The notes beneath the pieces were generated by a model, which saw only the letters and a list, made by a program, of their open reading frames with translations, did not search any database and was not told the DNA's origin. Positions 22,031-33,501 of a stretch of DNA of 64,000 nt are shown one piece after another. Made by a program: the position numbers and the translations under genes. The first letter of the stretch is position 1, and every line of letters begins with the position of its first letter. The stretch is taken from contig NC_092872.1 in assembly GCF_028372415.1 (NCBI RefSeq), positions 16,210,479 through 16,274,478 of the forward strand. The letters are read 5' to 3'. This DNA is from Notamacropus eugenii. Its lineage: Eukaryota > Chordata > Mammalia > Diprotodontia > Macropodidae.

Positions 22031-23344
22031 CCAGGGCTGCCTTTGTTCATTTGGATTTTTCACAGAATATTCTCCATGACACCACTAATGTATATTTCAA
22101 TTGATATTCACTTTTAAGGGGACTATTGAATAAAATAATCTGTGGTTGCATCTGTCAATCAACTTTGTATGTTTGTGAGAGATGAAAGAGGAATCTTTTA
22201 AGGATACGTTTTGCTCTGAGTCAAATGCTTTTTTCTCTGAACAGTAAAAAAAAAACACATACATCTTTCAGTCAATGATGTGTCTGTAAAGATGTTTCCT
22301 GTAACAGATAATTGTTTACAAAGTTTGTCTCATCTCTTATCACAGTTTCATTAAGGATATCCTTGATAAATATGTGGATAATTTTCAAAAATATTTTCTA
22401 TAGATGAGAAGGTAGGCAGACAGATATAAAGGTATTGATGAATGGTCCACTAATGTTGATAATACCATTGATTTTTTTCTGATAAGTATCTTTCTCCTTT
22501 AAAACCAGTGCCTCCAGCTTTCTAGAACATTGTCACCTTCAACTTACATTCTTTGGGTTGCTCTGCTTGGCCTAATCCATTCCTTCTTTCTATCTTTAAC
22601 TTCTTTATTACCATTTCTAAATGCTTACTTAGAGTATTGAAAACTAAGAAATTAGAATCGATATATTTTTTTTCCTTATTGCCATGAGTGATCAAGATGG
22701 TTTTATAGTAGAAATACTGGCAGATTTGTTTTATATTTTTTTGTCTGTCATTCTTTCAGTTTCACTTAAAAGTGCTGTTCGCATGATCTAAGTTCAGTCT
22801 CATGCCAAGCTTTTGGTAGTCTCCTTTCCCTCTTTACCGCTCTTTGTTGTTTTATAATATAATGTTTCACTTTGTCTTCTACTATCCTTCTCTGTAACAC
22901 TTTGAGGGGGAAAGCTTCTAAACTGGTATTACTCTTAGCTTCCATGTCTCTGTTTAGAAAGGAGGTCAAGTGTTTACTGGCAGAGAAAGTTTGAGGGTTC
23001 TTCTGGCCTCCTTGATGTAGCATTGCTCATATTGGTTAAATCTTCATAGCAAATGGTAAAATTTTTTATGTTTTCCTTGCTCTCTTCATTTCTCACTTGG
23101 TAATATTCAAAGACTTATCTGAATATGTCATGTTGAAACTGTTTTTAATGACATTTTAAATATCTTTTTAGCTTAATCTTTTCTTCAAGTTAGGAGCTGA
23201 TTCTGGGTTTTCCTCTAACCAGACAATTCATTGAGTGCCCACAGACAACTGACTCAAATGACTTCTGCATTAATAAATAGTAATTTCCTAACGATTAAGG
23301 CATAGTAAATTTCATGATTTCTGGCCAGACTGATCATTTCTTGA

Positions 23345-23598
23345 CTTTCTTCATCAATTCATCAAGCTTTATTAATAGCTTACTATGTGCTAGACTGTGC
23401 TAGGTGAGGGGACTACAAAGATAAAACAAGACATGGCCTGTCCTCAAGGAGTTTACCTTCAACTGGGAGAAAAAAATGCCTATGGATAAGTAAATACAAC
23501 ATAAAGACATAATGACTTCAAAGTAATGGGCAGGATGCACCAACCAGCAACTGGAGAAATAAGGAAGGATCTTTCTAGGAAGAGGCGTTTAAGCTATG
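23345..23598 (+). repeat. Ancient interspersed repeat
   Basis: The series 'tttattaatagcttactatg', 'tgctagactgtgctaggtg', 'ggcctgtcctcaaggagttt', 'ggatctttctaggaagaggc' and 'gtttaagctatgcc' is a recognisable old mammalian repeat of unresolved class. The hAT-like MITE at 23607 interrupts it. Confidence 0.5.
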
Positions 23599-23768
23599 CC
23601 TAGACGTAGGGAACCTGTGGCCTTGAGACCATATTCGGCTCTCTAGGTCTTCAAGTGTGGTCCTTTGACTCAATCCAAACTTCACAGCACAAATCCCCTC
23701 AATAAAAGGGCCACACTTGAGAACCTAGAGAGCCACATGTGACCTTGAAGTCCCACCCTAGCTAGACC
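23599..23768. mobile_element. hAT-like MITE, family 1, with 8-bp flanks
   Basis: The core 23607-23760 is almost all terminal inverted repeat. The left arm 'tagggaacctgtggccttga' pairs with the reverse complement of the right arm ending 'caaggtcac...cccaccta'-like sequence at 23760, around a short centre with 'aacaaatcccctcaataaaa'-type sequence. Flanking 8-mers are cctagacg (23599-23606) and gctagacc (23761-23768), 6 of 8 equal, as expected for a decayed hAT target duplication. The intact family ends start CAG.GG..GGGAACCTG, judged from the second copy at 40874. No transposase is encoded. Confidence 0.7.
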
Positions 23769-23804
23769 ATGAAGAAATAACAATTATATTAAGAGGCATA
23801 AGCA

Positions 23805-24480
23805 TAAGAATATGAATAGCTGGTACTTACTGGGCACTTTCAGGTGTGCAAAGCACTTTGTATGCCATTTGATTTGATCCTCTCAACAACCCTGCAATAT
23901 AAACGCTATTATTATGCTTATTTTACAGATGAAGAAACTGAGCTTGAGAGTGGATCCTTGATTCTCTTAAGCTCATACAGCTAGTCGGAAGTTTGAGTTC
24001 AGGTCTTACTCCCTTGCTTGAAGGAACACTGAAAGTTCCAACAGGTAAAAAAATAGGCAAAAACAGAGAAGCAAAAATAGGAATTGCAAGGAAATCAGTC
24101 CGGCCAGAAAGTGATCGGTCTGGAAGGATATGTTGGAGTCAGATGGCAAAAGATTCTTGAAGTTAGTTTTGGTGATAATAACAATAATATTTAGTAAAAA
24201 TTACTAATTGAGGTAAATTTTGATGATGATAATAATAATTACTCATTTACATAGTGCTTAAATTTTGTAAAGTATTTTCCATCTCATTTTATCCTTACAG
24301 TGACTCTAGGAGTTAGGTGCTATTAGTATCTCCGTTTTACAGAAAAGGAGACTGAGGGAGACAGAAAGTTTAATGACTAACTGAGGTTGACTGAGGCTTA
24401 ATGACATCTGAAGCTTGATTTGAACACGGTTCTTCCCGACATGAAGTCTAGCACTCTATCTCCTGTGTCATCTAGCTGTT
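23805..24480 (-). mobile_element. Two antisense MIR-type SINEs (23805-24015 and 24225-24480)
   Basis: The first has 'tacttactgggcactttcag', 'ctcaacaaccctgcaatata' and 'ttttacagatgaagaaactg'. The second has 'tttacatagtgcttaaattt', 'aggagttaggtgctattag' and 'gcactctatctcctgtgtca'. The 200 bases between them hold a short AT-rich linker with repeated 'gataataa' units. Confidence 0.83.
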
Positions 24481-24624
24481 TGATAGATGTCACATTATTC
24501 AATAAAAAGTGTTTATGATATTTCTATGTGAGGTTTCTAAGCTGTTTCCAAGATTTTGACCTCTTCGGTTTATTAATGTTAAATCATATCTTCCAAAATA
24601 TCTCCCAACATAGATTTTATCATC

Positions 24625-24900
24625 CCCCTATTGTTTGTCTTTCATTCTCAAAGAGGACCAATGCCATTGGGAGGATGAGGTTTTGGCTTGCAAGTGGATT
24701 GGACTTAAGTGAGGCAAGGTTGTGCAGTCATCAGCTTCACTGTCTCCTCCAGGGTCATCTGACTGCAGTAGCAAGACATAGGTCAGGATGACTGGAGATG
24801 ACCCCAGATACAGTGGGAGACCTTGATCTTTTTAAGATAAGGTCTTTCCCAAGTCTCAGCTTGTCTGAGGCAACTTCCATTCAGTGATTTAAGGGGAGGC
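24625..24900 (-). mobile_element. Older tRNA-type SINE tail, antisense
   Basis: The segments 'ttcattctcaaagaggacc', 'tgactgcagtagcaagacat', 'ggatgactggagatgacccc' and 'gggagaccttgatcttttta' match the tail of the marsupial SINE in an older subfamily. A second copy in the same orientation lies at 25600. Confidence 0.72.
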
Positions 24901-25379
24901 CAAAAATAAGGCAATAGGTAGTCTAGTTTACCTACTCAAAAAAATAATCAAACTGAGAGGGGAAGACCCTCAAGACTTTCAACCAGAACAGAAGCAATTG
25001 CTATTCACAATCAACCTGAGACATCAAAACCCAAAGAATGATCAAGTGAGGTATGGGCTGGAACCTATTATTGGTCAATGAATGAGAGCCAATGTAATTT
25101 GAGTTTAAGACATAATCAGGTAGCTCCATTTGAATCCCAATGGGCTTTATCAAAGCCTGGTTTTCCAGAGCTCTATTTAAAGAAATCATAGATGAATCTA
25201 TATGGAACAAAAGAATTAACTGTCCTGGTTTTTAAAAGACTGAATGACTAAGTAAGGAAGAGGAAAAAAATCTAGTCCCCAAACCCCAAAATATCTTTCA
25301 AGGCTCCAGTGATCAAAATTTATATTTCTTTGGACAGAATACCCACATGTAAGGCTATGATTCCTCATGTGGGTAAGGA
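24901..25379. other. No gene recognised
   Basis: Probably the continuation of the older repeat, then unique-looking DNA. Confidence 0.35.
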
Positions 25380-25530
25380 GAGAGAGATAGAAAGAAAGAA
25401 GGCAGGAGGGAAGGAAAGAAGGAAGGAAGGAAGGAAGGAAGGAAGGAAGGAAGGAAGGAAGGAAGGGAGGGAGGGAGGGAGGGAGGGAGAGAGGAAGAGA
25501 GAGAGGGAGGAAGGAAGGAAGGAAAGAAAG
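25380..25530. repeat. (GGAA)n / (GGGA)n purine tract
   Basis: Pure purine on the plus strand, in blocks of ggaa, then ggga, then gaga, then ggaa. Open frames of 72-130 codons on either strand across it are artefacts (runs of EGRK or SFLP). Confidence 0.97.
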
Positions 25531-25594
25531 AGCATTATCCAATTGAAACTGGCCAATTGTGTCCCCAGTGAGAAAGTTACCACAACTCACAACT

Positions 25595-25775
25595 TGCTGT
25601 TTGTCCATTCTGGAAGACCAATGACATCAGGAGAGTGGCGTCTTGACTTGCAGGTGAATTAGATTTAAGTGAAGCAGGACTATACAAAGTCATCAGTCTT
25701 ACTGTCTCCTCCAGGGTCATCTGAGTCTAATGACAAGACATAGGTCAGGACAACTGGAGATAACCCCACACTATC
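25595..25775 (-). mobile_element. Older tRNA-type SINE tail, antisense (second copy)
   Basis: Parallels 24625-24830: 'gtccattctggaagacca', 'ttacttgcaggtgaattag'-like sequence, 'tactgtctcctccagggtca', 'aatgacaagacataggtcag' and 'caactggagataacccc'. Confidence 0.72.
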
Positions 25776-26689
25776 CTTCCATACACTAACTTTGAAGTCA
25801 GAAAGGAGTGTTGTTTATGTAGACTTGGTCTGGAAGAGCTTCTTGAATTCCTTCTATAATTTGTATTCCTTTTTAATCTCTGCAACAGATGTGTTATAGC
25901 TGAAATTGTGCTCAAAGTGTTTTCATGCTTATGTTTATTATGATCAATTTGTGTCAAGATGGGCACATGTTCCATGAAATTATGTTTCTTGTTGGCATTA
26001 GATACATAATGAAATGATCTCCATGAATCCAAAATTCTAGTTATGTGTGTATACAGATATACACACATATAGAATATGCACAAATATATTCAGTGTGTGT
26101 GCATGTGTGTGATAGAGAGAGATAATTTCAGAAACCAAATGATTACACAACGAGTAAATGAAGTCAGGTCTTTTCATGTTAAGTCATTCAAATCTTAATT
26201 TTTGTTTTGCTGATGCTTACTAAGATTTGAATAAATGATTAATCAAATACTTCTTTAGTTCACCAATCTAGAAGCAAAGTTACCTGAATAAGGTCATCTT
26301 ACATTAGATGGAAGTTAGACAACTTCAAGGTTTTTTTTCCAGCCCTAACATTTCATAATTCACTTAAAAATTTGGCTATAAAAAGATTGACTGAAAGGAA
26401 GCAGTTCAGTTCAGAAAATGAAAGGGAAGGATACACAATTCATACATGTGCACACACATATAAATTTATATACATACATATATATTTATACTTCTAGAGA
26501 CAAAAAGACTGCAAGAAGGATAGAAACATAATGAGAGACAGAGACAGGCCTGTCTCAGAATCAATATCTTCAGATAACTGCCAGAATTTCTCATCATTTC
26601 ATGGATAATTTGGTTATTGTCAGTTATACTGTTCACAATGTGCATAAACACAATAATAAGAAAAAAACAAATGAAAATAACTGCAATTT
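25776..26689. other. No gene; TA/CA-rich microsatellite patches
   Basis: Short CA and TA runs lie at 26050-26120 and 26440-26490. The rest was not recognised. Confidence 0.4.
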
Positions 26690-27100
26690 ATGTGCTATCA
26701 ACTGTTGTAATTGATGAGGAAATAGAGGAATTCTATGAAGAACCTGAAAATGTCCTTCAAATTAAACCATAGCACACTTTAACATGTAGTGACATGAAAA
26801 AAATGTGGTCAAAGGAAAGAACAATGAAAAATATGTAAGAAAATATGGTTGAAGGTCAAGAAATGAAAGAAATGAATTCATAAGAAGAAAGATGAGAAGA
26901 AAATATGTCATGTTATTAAAAATGGCTTCCTCCTATCAAGTTATTAAAGCTTAAAAAATGAAGGAAAGAAAAGCAGCCTAGATTATCATCATTTTAAAGG
27001 AAGTTCAACCAAAGTTAAACAGTTAACTATTTCAGGAAGCCAAGTGGATCTAGAAACCACCTCAATCAGAAAACGTTTGCTCTCCTTATCAGACAAATAT
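26690..27100 (+). mobile_element. RTE-clade LINE relic, endonuclease part
   Basis: The plus strand reads IDEEIEEFYEEPENVLQIKP (from 26710), the start of a segment whose continuation GQRKE..EKYV.KYG.GSRNERNEF matches the EN domain of RTE LINEs (GDFNAKVG.........G.G.RNERG). The Asp/Asn pair of the GDFNA motif is lost in a small deletion near 26785. It is broken in several places. The RT part follows at 28100 after about 1 kb of other DNA. Confidence 0.7.
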
Positions 27101-28099
27101 ATGCAAGGGCAACACCATTTAGACCCAAGTCTTACGGACAAAGGTTTTCTTCCCCCACTGAATTTAATTTATTCCTTGTTGGGCTTTTTAAACCAAGTTG
27201 ATAAAAGTGGGTGTTAAAAAAAGCAAAATTTCTTAATTTGTCCCTAGAAATTAAACATTTTTTGTTCACTGGTGAATTGCTGGACATTCCTTACCCTTGG
27301 AAGAAAGTGTGAAGACCTGTTGATGGGCTGGCCAGTCTTTCTCCCAGGCCTGGAGGTCAAGCCAGCCTCTATCCCTTCAGTTCCCCATATCTAGACACAC
27401 TAAGTGCACCTGTTTCTTCACTCTGGCCTGGGTTTCTTATCTGTGTATTGGGGCTGACAGCTGCCCAGAGGGATTGGTGCCAACCTAGAACGTGAGAAGC
27501 AGAGAATCCAGGTTTTCTTTGTCCTCCAGAGGACTCAGGCTGATCAGTGGAGAATTCAGATCTATTGGCTATCCTGTGACTGGCAAAGGCTTGGACTGGA
27601 TGCTTCTGGTTACTTCTGCAAAGTGAAATAGATTGATAAGAAGGTGGTCTTCACTGAATGGCTGATGTAGGCATCAGAAGGTGGATCCCCTTCATGGTTG
27701 TCGGAGAAGTCAGTGAGCAGTTGGCCCAAGTGAAGTGGTCTCTACATTGCCAGGATGGCAGTGGTGCAGGTTTCTGATCCAGTCTGATGTGAACAAGTAT
27801 GGCCTAGGGACAGAGTATGAGAGGGGGAAGGGAGCAGTAGGGTGGGATGGGAGGGCAGACTTTGCTGCTGCCCTTTCCTATGCTTCCTTCTCAGGAGTCC
27901 TGGGGGACCATCTGCTGGGAAAAGCCATCCCCAGAGGGGAGTCAGATTGACAAGAAGTCCCCAGACTGTTTTTTGTGGAAATATCATCTCATAAACGGTG
28001 AGAAGCACTGTACAGACAAATTAGTTTATACAAAACTTGGAATGAGACCCAATTTAGTCAGATAATTCTGACAACATTTAAGGATGTGACTGGAAGGAC
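27101..28099. other. GC-richer block of unknown origin between two RTE LINE parts
   Basis: From about 27280 to 27960 the base content is clearly higher in G+C than the flanks, with few CpGs, so it is not a CpG island. The plus strand holds a frame reading KVEIDKKVVFTEWLM near 27615-27660, and there are open stretches of 71-88 codons on both strands. None carries a family signature I know. It may be an inserted retrocopy or a non-autonomous element. RTE sequence ends near 27100 and reappears near 28100. Confidence 0.5.
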
Positions 28100-28790
28100 A
28101 ACAAACATAAGAACTGGAAAGTCTTTCAAGATTTTTGTGGTCGATTTCGCCGCCTCCCTCTTCCATCAGTGACAGTAGATTCAACACATTTTCTTTCTAA
28201 AATCAAAGTGCTTGATCTGAGGCAATAGAAATGATAGTAAAGGAGACAAAGTAATATCTGGAACTGGATCAAATCAAGTATTCATAGATGAAGTGTGTTG
28301 GAACCAACACAATTTTGAGGATGAAGAGGAATAGATTTTAAAGATAGTTAAAAGATCGCAAGATAGTGAATAATTGGAAAAGATCACAGATATTACAGAA
28401 ACGAAAAAAAAGTGACATATACAAATATCTACCATCTCCCTAGGCCTACTATCTCATTTCTATAAAATTATAATAATATATTATACTGATATCTAGGATT
28501 TTTAAAAATAAAATATACAACAGGATGATTTTCACAAATTATAATTTACACCAGACTGTTTTCATAATCACACAATTGATTAAAAGGTATAGAAAATACA
28601 GGAACTCACTGTGTTTACTGAATTGAGTATTTAAAAGAAAACATTTCATTAGCTAAAGAAAAAAAGTTCTCCAAAAAGGTGTATCACATGCATATGTTGA
28701 GATTATACAAGATTCCCTGAAAGATGCAATAATAAAAAAAAATGTTGTTAGAAAATCATCTCATTATAAGTATCAAGCAAAGCATACAAC
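28100..28790 (+). mobile_element. RTE-clade LINE relic, reverse-transcriptase part
   Basis: Around 28560-28610 the plus strand reads FIITQLIKRYRKYRNSLCL, matching the RTE stretch ..TIRQLIEKYREYN.PLCLAF. Around 28665-28730 it reads KVLQKGVSHAYVEIIQDSLKDA, matching ..VLKALKNQGVS..YIKLIE... Before them, sequence near 28410-28500 matches ..DRSNYRPISLLS..YKIFT. It is broken, and its strand is the same as the EN part at 26690, so both probably belong to one copy. Confidence 0.72.
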
Positions 28791-28912
28791 AGGTGGGGGT
28801 GGAAGGGAAAGTGTGTATGTGTGTGTGTATAAAAAATCTGTTGTGTGCCAGCCACTATACTAAAAACATTAAAAAAATATTATCTCATTGGACTCTCAAA
28901 GCAACCTTTTGA

Positions 28913-28913
<1 letters not shown>

Positions 28914-28948
<35 letters not shown>
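28914..28948. repeat. (AC)n microsatellite
   Basis: About 17 AC units. A shorter GT patch lies just upstream (28809-28830). Confidence 0.95.
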
Positions 28949-28950
<2 letters not shown>

Positions 28951-29049
28951 CTACATGCATGTGTGTATGTACTCTTGTACTCATAATTGTATGTCTTATA
29001 AAATTATGTAAAAAAAGAAAAATTTTAAAGGATAAGATAATTAAATATC

Positions 29050-29235
29050 ATTTCATATCAGTAAGGAACCATTGGAATTTATTGAACAGGAGAGTGACAT
29101 AGTCAGGACCATACTTCAAGAAAATTACCTTGACACCTGAGTGGAGGATTGACTGAAGCAAGGAAGTTACTTGAGGCAGGGAGTCCAAAAAATGGGTACT
29201 AACATAATACATTTGAGAGGCAATAAGGGTCAGAA
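29050..29235 (+). repeat. Ancient interspersed repeat
   Basis: The phrases 'ggagagtgacatagtcagg', 'aaaattaccttgacacctg', 'agtggaggattgactgaag' and 'ttgaggcagggagtcc' are a well-preserved part of an old mammalian repeat, probably the same family as 23345 and 46600 but a different section of it. Confidence 0.5.
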
Positions 29236-29329
29236 TTAGGGTGGTATACACATCTACGTGTGAGTGCACACATGCACACATACACATTCATACATACGTA
29301 TATGCACACACAGAAACTGGATTTCATTA

Positions 29330-29555
29330 GTGTAGAGCAGAGGTGTCACATACCTGGCCAGCATCCTATAATAGTCCTGAGTACAGCCTGAACCAGATTA
29401 AAATGTAGTGGGGTAACATTTAACAAAATAAAAATACAATAGAATTTGAATAATATTAACATGCCGGTTTCTAAGTCAATATGCAATCCACAGGGACCTT
29501 GATAGATAGTTTAACGGTTCTGTTTACATTTAAGTTTAACACCATTGGTGTAGGG
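29330..29555 (+). mobile_element. hAT-like MITE, family 2, with 8-bp target duplication
   Basis: The element 29338-29547 starts 'cagaggtgtcacatac' and ends 'gtttaacaccattg', which are inverted repeats of each other (consensus about CAGTGGTGTCAAAC). The flanks are gtgtagag (29330-29337) and gtgtaggg (29548-29555), 7 of 8 equal. The inside reads 'agcctgaaccagattaaaat' and 'ctaagtcaatatgcaatcc'. There is no coding capacity. A second copy in the opposite orientation lies at 42006. Confidence 0.8.
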
Positions 29556-31100
29556 AACCCCAGTGAGGAAATTCTTCTGATGCAAATTGGTACTTGTGTA
29601 GATTATAGCTTTAGAGACTTAACTGGGTGAGCCAAGAGCTTAAATGATTGTCCATCATAGATACAGACAGCTTGTTTCAGAGATAAGTCTTAATCCACAT
29701 CTTCTTGGCTCTAAGGCTGACTCTTTTTCCATACTTAGCCATAATGCCCTTCTGGATGTATGCCTATACCCACATTTTTGTGAAAAAAAAAAAAAGATTG
29801 ACATAATATTTCCATATATTTTCTTGACTGGCCAAGCCTGAATTTCATGTGGGCTATACTACCCTAATAATCAACAGAATGGTCCTAAATGTCAGACTTT
29901 CCTCAAACACTAAGTGGAAATGTGACAGTTCCCAAATATATACCATGTAACTCATACCAGGAGTTGCATGAATTTGAATGAAGTATTTAAATATCCCTTT
30001 TAAGAAGAAAATGGATTATATCTTTCAGAGTATGCAAAAAGATAACCTAAATATATTATTTATCATTGCAAACTTAAACCTTGGTGTGAGTAAGTGCATC
30101 AAAATGAACGTATCCTTTATGCTGAGGTTTTTCCTTCCCTTAGCTGTGCTTCCACATAGATAGAAAAAGGTTGTTCACATACTGAGAGTGAGGGGTCACC
30201 AAGCATGTCCTCAGTGGCATCCTGATTATATCTAGAAAAAATGAAGAAGAATGCCAGTGCTAAAGTTGTGACAGCACAAGAGTAGTAAGTGTTGATTGGG
30301 TGCAATCAGAATCGTTGGCGGGATTATCCACCTCAAACAGAGCTCTATTGGAGAATTTCAACAATTTCAGAGAATTTCTCCATTGGAGAAATTCAGAATT
30401 TCAGAATTTCATAGGACATAAGAACCAATGCAAATGGTAAAATTTCAAAGAAGATAATATCTCAAAGTTTGCTCTTTCTGTTGCCGGGTCTCATTGGCAC
30501 ATCCAGCTTTGTCCCAGGAAGCTCTGCTTTAATATACCTAACCCTATATTGTTAGAGGGAAAAGTGATCTATTATCTTCCTTGCCATCTACTAATACCTT
30601 AGAATTGAACTATTCCTGTCACATCTCATATACGGTGAACTGATAAGTCAGAATGTTTGCTGAACTTTGAGTTATTTTATTTTTTATTATTTGGATTAGT
30701 TTGCTCATATCTTTTTTGACAATTTTATGATGGGCAGTAAACTGAGACCTCTGCTCCACTGCTTTTAAGTGATTTGGAAAGCATTCACAAGTTCCTTTAG
30801 ATTAGCAGAGCAGCCAGGGTCACAAAGCTGAGCTGAGCTAGCTCAATCTTGTTTCCAGTTTCCTGCTGACATTTAGTCCCTAGAGGCTATTTTCAAAGCA
30901 GTGTCTAAAAATCAGATCTCGTAGGCTCAACTAAGCCATCCTTCAGGCAGTCTTTTGGCAACTGGTGCCTGGAGCAGGGATCAGAAAAAATATATTCAAA
31001 ATTATAGATTGAGACGTAGTTGCCATTACATACCTCCCCAGGCTGCATTCCTGACTTCCTCCACTGACAGAGCCACAGCTCTTCATCCTTAAGGCTCCCT
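29556..31100. other. No gene recognised
   Basis: 1.5 kb with no repeat or coding signature I can name. The segment 30340-30415 has a local duplication of 'ttggagaatttc' / 'cagaatttca' type units. Confidence 0.45.
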
Positions 31101-31111
31101 CTAGTCCTGGA

Positions 31112-31378
31112 TGGAACGTGGGCAGCTAGGTGGCACAGTGGATAGAGTTTCCAGCCTGAGGTCAGAAAGATTCACCTTTATGAGTTCACATCCTGCCTCC
31201 CACACACACATTAGCTGTATGTCCCTGGGTAAGTCACATCCTGTTTGCCTCAGTTTTCTTAGCTGTAAAATAAGTTGGAGAAAGAAATGTCAAAGCACTC
31301 CAGTATTATATCTGCCAAGAAAACCCCAAAAGGGATCATGAAGAGTCTGACAGGACTGAAAAATGATTAAACAACAAT
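31112..31378 (+). mobile_element. tRNA-derived SINE, second marsupial type
   Basis: The head 'gggcagctaggtggcacagt' is followed by 'ggatagagtttccagcctg', then 'ccctgggtaagtcacatcc' and the tail 'tggagaaagaaatgtcaaag', 'ccaagaaaaccccaaaaggg' and 'gaaaaatgattaaacaac'. Flanks tagtcctgga / tagtactgga may be its target duplication. The A and B boxes lie in a tRNA-like head, so it is a SINE and not a tRNA gene. Confidence 0.9.
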
Positions 31379-31604
31379 AGTACTGGAATTCACAGCTCAG
31401 AATTGCTTTTCACCCCTGCTGGCCTCTCTCTCTGATTGAATGGTTCTTCCCAAAATTCCAATTTAAGAAAGACACCCAGAGCAGTCATGTATTATTTGTG
31501 TTCAGGCTGTACTCTGGATTTTCATTACTATATATCCTTTCCCTCTTCCCTCCCACTCACCCCCCCTCCCATTTCAGTTTCCTTTTATATGTTGCCTTTC
31601 TTCA

Positions 31605-31725
31605 TTAAAATGTAAACTCCTTGTGGGCAGGTACTATATTTCTACTTCTATTTGTATTTCTAGGTCATAGCACAGTGCCAGGCACATACTGGACATTTTA
31701 ATAAATGTTTATTTACTTCCAGACT
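31605..31725 (+). mobile_element. L2 3' end
   Basis: The phrases 'aaactccttgtgggcaggta', 'cacagtgccaggcacatac' and 'ttaataaatgtttattta' match the L2 LINE 3' terminus. Confidence 0.85.
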
Positions 31726-32229
31726 GAATCCTGCCTCCTAAATAGACTCACCAAGGGCACATTTCTTTACTTTATAAACCATGAAAAGAAAGTCCAATCT
31801 TGACTCTTAGGTACAGAGATCAGAATTCAGAATTTCAGTCTTGTCAGAGCTTTTTTTTTCTATATCAAGAACAAATATTCTTTATTGAAGGCAATAGACC
31901 TTGAAACAAGTAGGGAAATAAACATATGGTGGAGAAATTATTAAGCCTCTATATTTCTCATTTTGTTTTGTTTTGTTTTTTGAGGCATTTCCTCTACTTG
32001 GGAGGTTGGTCAACTATCTCCAACTTTCTCTTTCTGATAGTTGGGGAAAGTGACTCTGGGTCTAGATCTTGGGGGTCCTCCAACATTCTTAAAATGATCG
32101 GAAACAAGATCCACTGAGTTAGACTTGGAAGTCCATCTGGAAGAAATCTGAAATTTCTGTCTCCTGAATGCATAGGTGAGAAATAATAACAGGAAGTAGG
32201 GAAAATGTTGAATTCAGAATTAGGCAGAA
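31726..32229. other. No gene recognised
   Basis: Nothing nameable; a GTTTT run lies at 31963-31980. Confidence 0.4.
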
Positions 32230-32400
32230 CTAGGTTTAAGTATTTTCTCTGATAATTATTAGATACATGACCTGGAGTGACTTCCTGAAGCTCTCTCTGC
32301 CTCAGTTCCCTCATCTTTAAAATAAGAATAATGCCTTCTTTAGTAGCTATTTCAGGAGATAAATGCGAGGCTCAAATGAATCTATGCATGTCAAGATTTG
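32230..32400 (+). mobile_element. MIR-type SINE fragment
   Basis: Contains 'ctgcctcagttccctcatc', 'tttaaaataagaataatgcc' and 'gataaatgcgaggctcaaat'. A short GT microsatellite follows. Confidence 0.7.
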
Positions 32401-32439
32401 TATGTGTGTGTGTATGTGTCTGTGCGGTATTAGATTATT

Positions 32440-33433
32440 TTGTACGGTATTAAATTTAGACCAACATCTCACCCCTTATAAAAGAATAAGGTCCAAATGG
32501 GTAGGTGACCTAGATGTATAAAAAACAAAACCACATAATAAATAAATTAGAGAAATGCAACTTACTTATCTCTACAGAAAAGAGAAACATTTTGTGTAAA
32601 CAAGGAACAGAGATCACAGAAGCTAAAATGGATAATTTTAATTACATAAAAATTTTAGAAAGTACACAAATAAATCTAATAAAATTATGTTTAAAATGGA
32701 AACAATTAATTGGGGAAGCTTTTTGCAGCAGGTTTCTCTGACAAATATCTTATTTCCAAGATTTATAAGGAACTGATTTAAACTTATAAAAATAGAAATC
32801 ATTTTCTATTGTTAAATAATCTAAGGCTATACTTGTTGGTAAATTGGAAAGAAATCCAGCCTATCAATAATCATATGAAAAAGTATTTCAAATCACTAGT
32901 AATTAGAGTAATACAAATCGAATTAATTCTGAGATTCAACTTCATGCCTATAAGACTGGCAAAATGGTAAGACAGGAAAGTGATAAACATTGAAGAGACT
33001 GTGGGAAGTCAGTATGACTTGATTGCTGGACCTGTGAAATCTATACAACCATTCTGGAAAGCAATTTGGAATTATACATAAAATTTCTAAACAGTACATA
33101 TCATTTGACCCAGGAATACTACCTCTAGACCTACACCCAAAAATGACCAAAGGAAGAAAAAAGATCCTTTATATACTCAAACATTTCTAGCAGCTCTTTT
33201 TTGTGGTAGAAAAAGCAAACCAAACCAAAGCTGGAAGCCAAGGTAATATCCATCAACTGCGGAACAGCCAAATGTGTATCTGAATGACATGAACCACTAC
33301 TGTGATGTAAGGAATGAGAAAATAGATAATTTCGAAAAGACATGGGAAGATTTATATGAACTAATGTAGAATAAAATGTAGAATCAGAGAGTCAGTATAC
33401 CAATATACATATCTATCTGTCTGTCTATCTATC

Positions 33434-33501
<68 letters not shown>

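Larger units (their letters stand above)
20780..23250 (-). mobile_element. Antisense RTE-clade LINE relic, reverse-transcriptase region
   Basis: The minus strand carries RT landmarks in the right order. Near 22400-22340 it reads CLPSHL.KIFLKI (compare the RTE YKIF.KIL segment). Near 22220-22160 it reads KAFDSEQNVSLK followed by KLIDRCN, matching the RTE motif KAFDSVE..A.L....KLIE.CN. Near 21760-21720 it reads LLTDDIVPI, standing for the F/YADDIVLI catalytic motif; the first aspartates survive although alanine is replaced. All frames are broken. Two MIR-type SINEs have inserted (21296-21550 plus, 21755-22030 minus). The part from 23030 to 23250 and the part below 21290 are assigned by continuity only. 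Confidence 0.72.

Noticed and set aside
25216-25662. Open frames of 72-130 codons on both strands
   Set aside because: They cross the GGAA tract; the peptides are simple repeats (EGRK, SFLP).
27280-27960. CpG island or promoter
   Set aside because: Higher G+C but few CpG dinucleotides; no TATA or exon structure.
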